Below, piece after piece: positions 59,411 to 64,000 of a stretch of DNA of 64,000 bases (position 1 is the first letter of the stretch; each line of letters starts with the position of its first letter). Both the position numbers and the translations under genes were made by a program. Source of the DNA: Tanypteryx hageni (taxonomy: Eukaryota; Arthropoda; Insecta; Odonata; Petaluridae); the NCBI GenBank assembly GCA_028673005.1, contig CM054114.1, positions 127,811,307 to 127,875,306 on the forward strand, written 5' to 3'. The notes below the pieces were generated by a model. It ran no database searches. It was not told where the DNA came from and saw only the letters and a program-made list of their open reading frames with translations.

Positions 59411-59934
59411 AACGTCTCAATCTTCAGAGCCGTTCCGAGAGAGAGAGACGAACTCCTATCAACGCTCCCTCGATCCCCACAAGACTAACGTGCTGTAAAA
59501 ATCTTTACCCCATATTCTTTTCTCTCCTTATAATTTCGGTTTCGAGACAATTCTTACGACTAGGCCCGTATTTTCACATGTGCTAATGTTGTTATCTTGA
59601 AGACCGCCTGGTACGCTTATAATTTCTCTTTCTCTCTCTCTCTGAATTTCCTCGTTTTTACCATGGCCACCTGATGGTATATGCGGCGTCAAGAATCCGC
59701 TTAGACTACTATGCTACTAATAAAGCAAATTCCGACAGTTTTGTAATTATAATGTGATAAAATGTTCCGAATTTGATGCCTAATTGGCAATTCACAGAAC
59801 CTCAAAATCGAACAACAGAAGTTTACATGTTGACATTAAGTGAGAAGCATAACAAATTTGTGTTTAGATATGCTACGCCAGCAGTAATAAATAACGTTTT
59901 GTGTGGAATCTATTATGAATGTTGATTTTCCGTT
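59411..59934. other. Non-coding stretch
   Basis: Short CT patch at 59625-59645; otherwise nothing recognised. Confidence 0.45.
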
Positions 59935-60018
59935 CCGCATACCATCCGTCGGCATACCGTCCTTCGGCATATTGTCCGTCGACATACCGTCCATCGGCAT
60001 TCCGTCTGGCCACGTACC
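59935..60018 (+). repeat. Tandem repeat, about 16-17 base unit x 5
   Basis: The unit is close to 'ccgtccgtcggcatac' and repeats about five times with substitutions, ending 'gtctggccacgtacc'. Its shape recalls the subterminal repeats of foldback elements, but no inverted partner is visible here. Confidence 0.75.
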
Positions 60019-60532
60019 TTATTATCGGAGGTATTGATGGCGCGGTTCCAACAACCCATAATCAATCTATATCTGTGTGCATGTTTAAACGATTTTAAGT
60101 ACTATAACGGATATGATCATTTCAAAAATATAACTTTAAAGTAAATCTCCAAATTTATCCTTAGCATAATTTAACATTACCATATTTCTACATTACATTC
60201 CTTTTCCAGCCAAATTTTATTCTCTAAGCCTTTTTGTTCCGGTACTTACACCCTTTATCTTCGAATTTTTCATGTACTTTTACCCTTACTTTTATAGGAA
60301 CAATCTCCTTTAATATAACTAGCCATTCATATCCTACCCTTATTCTTCATCCCTTTCCCTTGCCGTTCCAAACCCTTATAAAACCCCTTCAAATTCATAC
60401 CGTGACTAAATCTCATACCACCCTATAGATTACATATCCCTCCTTTGCACTATATTACACACTTCCTCATTAATCAAACCCTTTCTCCTACCCCTAATTC
60501 CAACAACGGATGTTCTCCTAACCCTACCATCC
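60019..60532. other. C-rich non-coding stretch, possibly the 3' region of the relic at 60533
   Basis: Read on the minus strand this lies directly downstream of the coding-like relic and is G/A-rich with stops in all frames, as expected of a 3' untranslated region. Nothing else is recognised. Confidence 0.3.
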
Positions 60533-60780
60533 TTATATCTCCCGCCCCCTTTCCAGCTCACCCAATATAACCCTTTTCTCCAGAGAGGCATATCCTTCCT
60601 CATCCCGATCCAGAATCAGAGCCTCCTTCATCTTCTCATCCGTCCAACCCACACGCCCTCCATCTCTTATCCTCTCTCTCTCACATACCCAATCTCATTG
60701 CCATTTCCACCTTTTCAAAATCTCCCAGCGCCTTTCTTTCCACTCCCTCCCTTCTAATCTGCCTAGCCTTCTTCGCCGCC
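60533..60780 (-). pseudogene. Coding-like relic of unknown (probably retroelement) protein, frameshifted
   Basis: Minus frame from 60779: AAKKARQIRREGVERKALGD, FEKVEMAMRLGM then a stop. One base shift onwards gives ERERIRDGGRVGWTDEKMKE, LILDRDEEGYASLEKRV and LGELERGREI, ending at a TAA at 60533-60535. The charged, non-repetitive composition and the smooth continuation across the shift suggest decayed coding rather than chance. The pattern resembles C-terminal tails of non-LTR elements, but I cannot name the family. Confidence 0.35.
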
Positions 60781-60839
60781 CTGCACCATCACGACCCGTC
60801 ACTCCACATCCAGGCCTAACCTCTCCTCTCGTCTCCCTC

Positions 60840-61095
60840 TCTGCAGCACTCGTCTATGCTACCCATCTGTTCGCTTCCCCTACCGCCAAATAATTCTCCC
60901 CCACCTCCTTCTAAACCCCTCCCCCTTCTCCCTATCTCCCCTCCTCTCACTCTTTCCCCTATCCCTCCGAATGCGTTCCTTTTCTCTGCTCCCTCCCTCT
61001 TTTCACTAAAAAGCCCTCTGGCCATTCCAAACCGAAATTCTTTTCTTTCTCTCTCTCTATCTTCCTCTTTCTGTCTCTTTCTCTTTCTCTGTATC
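60840..61095 (+). repeat. Pyrimidine-rich tract
   Basis: C/T-rich with (CTTTCTCT)n-like modules at 61035-61095, ending before 'ttccaggcttcaag'. The P/S-rich frame crossing it is an artefact. Confidence 0.7.
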
Positions 61096-61960
61096 TTTTC
61101 TTTTGTTTTTTTTTCCAGGCTTCAAGAATCTCATTCCCGCTTTCGGTACACAGTTCCTAAAAAAATATATATAAAGTCCTTCACACAATTCCAAATCGTG
61201 CGTTTCGCTAAGGGAGAAGAAGCGTGCGGAGCGACACGGGAGGGAGGGAGAGAGAGAGAGAGAGAATGAAGAGGAAGGGGATCACGTGTTACGCTCGAGC
61301 TGGCGCACGACGCCCGAGGCTCGACTGTTTTTTCCATTTTTTAATCATTATTTTACAGCTCGAGAGAACCGTCCTGGCGTTGAAATAACAAGTCGATGGT
61401 GTTTTTAATCTTTTTAACGATAGTCATGTGTTTTTAGAGTCGCATAATCGAGAAATAATACGGTTTAGGATTGCGTTGAAATGGGACGTTTGCCGTATGA
61501 ATAAATGGAATTACTTCTTGCCAAAATGACCGATTGATTTCGTAAATTTTCACCCAATGCTGTTAGAAGGTACAGTTTAGCGATATTCTTTGCAAATTCT
61601 TTAGCTTCAACGTTGATATAATAGGTTCTTATATGTAATATTCAAGTCGAATGCTACGCACACTCAGGTTAATGTTAAACAGACTGGTTGGAGGGCAATC
61701 AATAGCGCATATCGAATTTAATCACGGTAACTCCTTTACAACTACAGTCAGTGAATTGCAACTGACGACGTTGTACTTTGTAGCTGAGTTGAGCAATTGC
61801 TATTTTCTGATTTGATCGTTTATTGTACCAGACCCATAACGTGAGTTTGATAATTTATTCTAAATTGAAGAAACCGTAAAACTAAGAAAACATTCTCACG
61901 ACAAGATGAGAAAAATTAAGAAATATTTCTTATGGGATTACGATTTCCAGCTCCGTCATA
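61096..61960. other. Non-coding stretch
   Basis: A (GA)n run lies at 61240-61267, then AT-rich sequence without recognised features. Confidence 0.45.
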
Positions 61961-62232
61961 CACATACCGGTATACCTCTTGCAAACTAATTACACCTGCG
62001 AAACTTTATCGCAACTTTTGTTCGACTGCACAGAATTTAACGACACCACTGAAGCACTAAAATACATAGCATTTCAACTCAAACGATATAGTATATCTCG
62101 GAGAAAATATCAAGGATATTTCAAACAGCAAAAGAGGAAGATCAATCGCTCACAAATGAGATACCGTACCCCAAAGGAAAAATGAAAGCCTCTTCTTTGG
62201 TTAGATTTATCTCCACGATAACGAATCGCTAA
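61961..62232 (+). pseudogene. Non-LTR retrotransposon relic, C-terminal tail, one frameshift
   Basis: One frame reads TNYTCETLSQLLFDCTEFN and ALKYIAFQLKRYSIS. Near 62090 the next frame continues SEKISRIFQTAKEEDQS, PYPKGKMKASSLVRFISTI and TNR to a TAA at 62230-62232. The C-x-n-E-T-L-S-x-L-L-F-D-C block is the zinc-knuckle-like 'C..C...ET..HLLF.C' found after the reverse transcriptase/RNase H in Jockey/R1/I-type LINEs, and 'LVRFI.TI' is a usual ending. The start is not defined; everything upstream of about 61960 is unrecognised. With a frameshift and no 5' part it is dead. Confidence 0.6.
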
Positions 62233-63634
62233 CTCAGAGATGTATTAAATAGGTTTAATCTCTCCTTGGTGATCGTTGCTGTTTTCACCATTCCAATTTC
62301 TCTCTCTCTCTGATTGGATCCCTTCTTAGCCTTTTCGACGCTCCCCCTGCTTATTTCCTTTTACTAAGACTTCAAAACAAAACCGCCGAGGTCTCTCTCC
62401 GTCTTTCAGAGCATTTCCTCGGCCTATCTCTATTTCCCTATCTCGTTACATGTGTTCAATTCACCGAGGTCTAGGCAAGAATCGGAGAATCACTGGTTCC
62501 GCCTCTTCCCTCCCTCCATTTCTCTAATCCCTCTTCCCACTCTCCCTTTTCCCTCCCTCCCTATTTCCTACCTCCCTATCTCTTTCATGCCACTTTTATC
62601 TCCATTCCGACCCCCAAACGAACAATGCTTTCTTCCATCTTAACAACCCGTGCCTAATTCTCTTGTTGAAGCAATATTTTCTCTTTCCTCGCCGCCGGTG
62701 ACGTTTCAATTCTGGCCTGTGTTCGTTTATTACAAAATCATTCCTGTTAAGAGAAGTTTTGCTCTCAATTAATTTCGTAGATTGTTGTACTGATGGTCGT
62801 TTGATCTGAAATTGCTTAATTATACAAATGTCAAGTTACTCTGGAGTATATATGTATATATATAATAGTAGAAGGTGCTTGCATACTGCAAGCATTTCAT
62901 CTCACCTTGAAAAATCATTCATTTTTCAGACAGATATTTCATTATGAGAAATATTTCTTTAATTCTAAAGATTTCTCCTCTGGACAGGTTTTCGTTTTTT
63001 CATTATGGAAAAATAATGGAGTAAAACTATCGCTAATTTTTGCAATTTTAGGAATATTATAATTTTCCCACATTGAGTTAATAATGCCACACATTTCTGC
63101 CAAATTTTAAATTTATAGTACAATTAGAAGTGAAATAACATTTATCTAATTGTTTAAAATTAAATAATTTTAACGGCCAAAATAACAATTTTATGGATAA
63201 ATTGATGTTTATTCGTTTACATAGGCTAACCTCCAATTAATTTAAAAATTTCAGCTCCCTAACTTGCGGCGTAGTGTCTAAGCATCTACCAATTTGTTTA
63301 AACTTTAAGAATTTTTAACTAACAAACAAATAAAAATATCAAAATTTCTATAACCTTATTTCGTTATTTTACAAATTCTATCCCTAAAAAAATTTCAGCT
63401 TCGTAGCACATTTGGAAATACATAAACCTTGAAAATTTGTTTAAACAATTGCGAATTTTTAGCGGCCGCATTGTTGCCTTTTTTTAAGATTTTCGTTTTT
63501 TCTAGTCCGTTTTGCACAATGTCCTACCTAAGAAAAAAATCCAGAATCTCCAGCTCAACTGGAAGTGCCTAAACATTAGTATCCTCCTATATGTATGTTA
63601 TATCATCCTCTGTAAGGAACGTCTATATATAATG
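62233..63634. other. Non-coding stretch with CT patch
   Basis: A pyrimidine-rich patch lies at 62500-62590. The rest is AT-rich with no recognised feature. Confidence 0.5.
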
Positions 63635-63675
<41 letters not shown>

Positions 63676-63676
63676 G
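63635..63676 (+). repeat. Compound (TA)n(CA)n microsatellite
   Basis: About 22 bases of TA run directly into about 20 bases of CA. Confidence 0.95.
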
Positions 63677-64000
63677 TAGAAGCCCTCTTAACCGACGTTT
63701 TACGCCCCTAAGTCTGAAAACTGAAATCCACAGTTAAGTGCGACACTTTACATAAAAACGACTAGTTTAAAATGGTTTAAACCATTCCTATCACTCCACA
63801 ACAATGTCACGAGTTGTCCCTTGTGTTAAAATGTTTCTCATTACATAGTAATCCAGTCTAGTACGCATCCGCTGTCAGTTGTCCTTACAGTCCGCTGTCC
63901 CCACATACTAGTAAAGTTCATTATTATTTAAGTTACGATATTTAATCAATATATATATATATATATTTATTTATGTTATATATTTAAAATACAGCCTGTG
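63674..64000 (+). mobile_element. Possible pogo/Tigger-type element, left end only
   Basis: Right after the CA repeat, 'cagtagaagccctcttaacc' followed by 'gacgttttacgcccctaag' and 'tccacagttaagtgcgacac' has the look of pogo/Tigger terminal sequence (CAGTAGA.CCCC.CTTA.CCG.). No matching right end is found before the window stops, and no transposase is seen. A short (TA)n at 63949-63965 lies within. Confidence 0.3.

Noticed and set aside
1..64000. CRISPR arrays, operons, bacterial or viral genes
   Set aside because: Repeats are irregular or eukaryotic element types; no prokaryotic gene structure or viral protein was recognised.

Overview
This window looks like a piece of AT-rich eukaryotic nuclear genome from an invertebrate, most likely an arthropod. 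There are no prokaryotic operons and no long convincing single-exon genes. Most of it is non-coding and filled with old, truncated transposable elements, simple repeats and long GA/CT-asymmetric tracts. The arthropod guess rests on the element mix (a DD41D-type mariner relic, Penelope-like, CR1/Jockey-like and RTE-like retroelement tails, hAT miniature elements, tRNA-derived SINEs, Helitron-like ends) and on a Dscam-like exon. Species cannot be named from the sequence.

The only host gene piece I can support is one 143-base exon on the minus strand (17575-17717). It encodes the second half of an immunoglobulin domain of the Dscam cell-adhesion family, with good splice sites on both sides. I could not find its neighbouring exons by eye, so most of the window may be intron or flank of a Dscam-like gene transcribed right to left.

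Layout. 1-10 kb: AT-rich sequence with scattered members of a dispersed repeat family (R-A), one copy of a second family (R-B), and a Helitron-like 3' end at 7198. 10-18.3 kb: an hAT-like element (10121-10758) carrying an orphan coding-like segment, a second R-B copy, two oppositely oriented copies of one hAT miniature element (15060-15376 and 17927-18252, the latter with a perfect 8-base target duplication), and the Dscam exon between them. 19.9-22.3 kb: three SINE copies, one inserted into another with a 13-base target duplication, around a 1.1-kb purine tract. 24-35 kb: a third R-B copy, a second purine tract with a minisatellite, a CpG-rich TATA-containing stretch (27230-28060), and a mariner relic (29571-29900). 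35-49 kb: two copies of family R-C, another Helitron-like end, a tRNA-derived fragment, GA/CT tracts and microsatellites. 49.6-56 kb: three truncated retroelement tails in a row, then a 1981-bp foldback element with roughly 600-base inverted arms. 57-64 kb: a (TA)n-linked duplicated module, a full SINE, CT tracts, two further decayed coding relics and a possible pogo/Tigger end.

No set of genes in this window works together as a pathway. The most interesting items are the foldback element, the isolated Dscam exon, the nested SINEs with exchanged tRNA heads, the (TA)n module with a perfect 33-base inverted repeat, and the orphan coding segment inside the hAT-like element.
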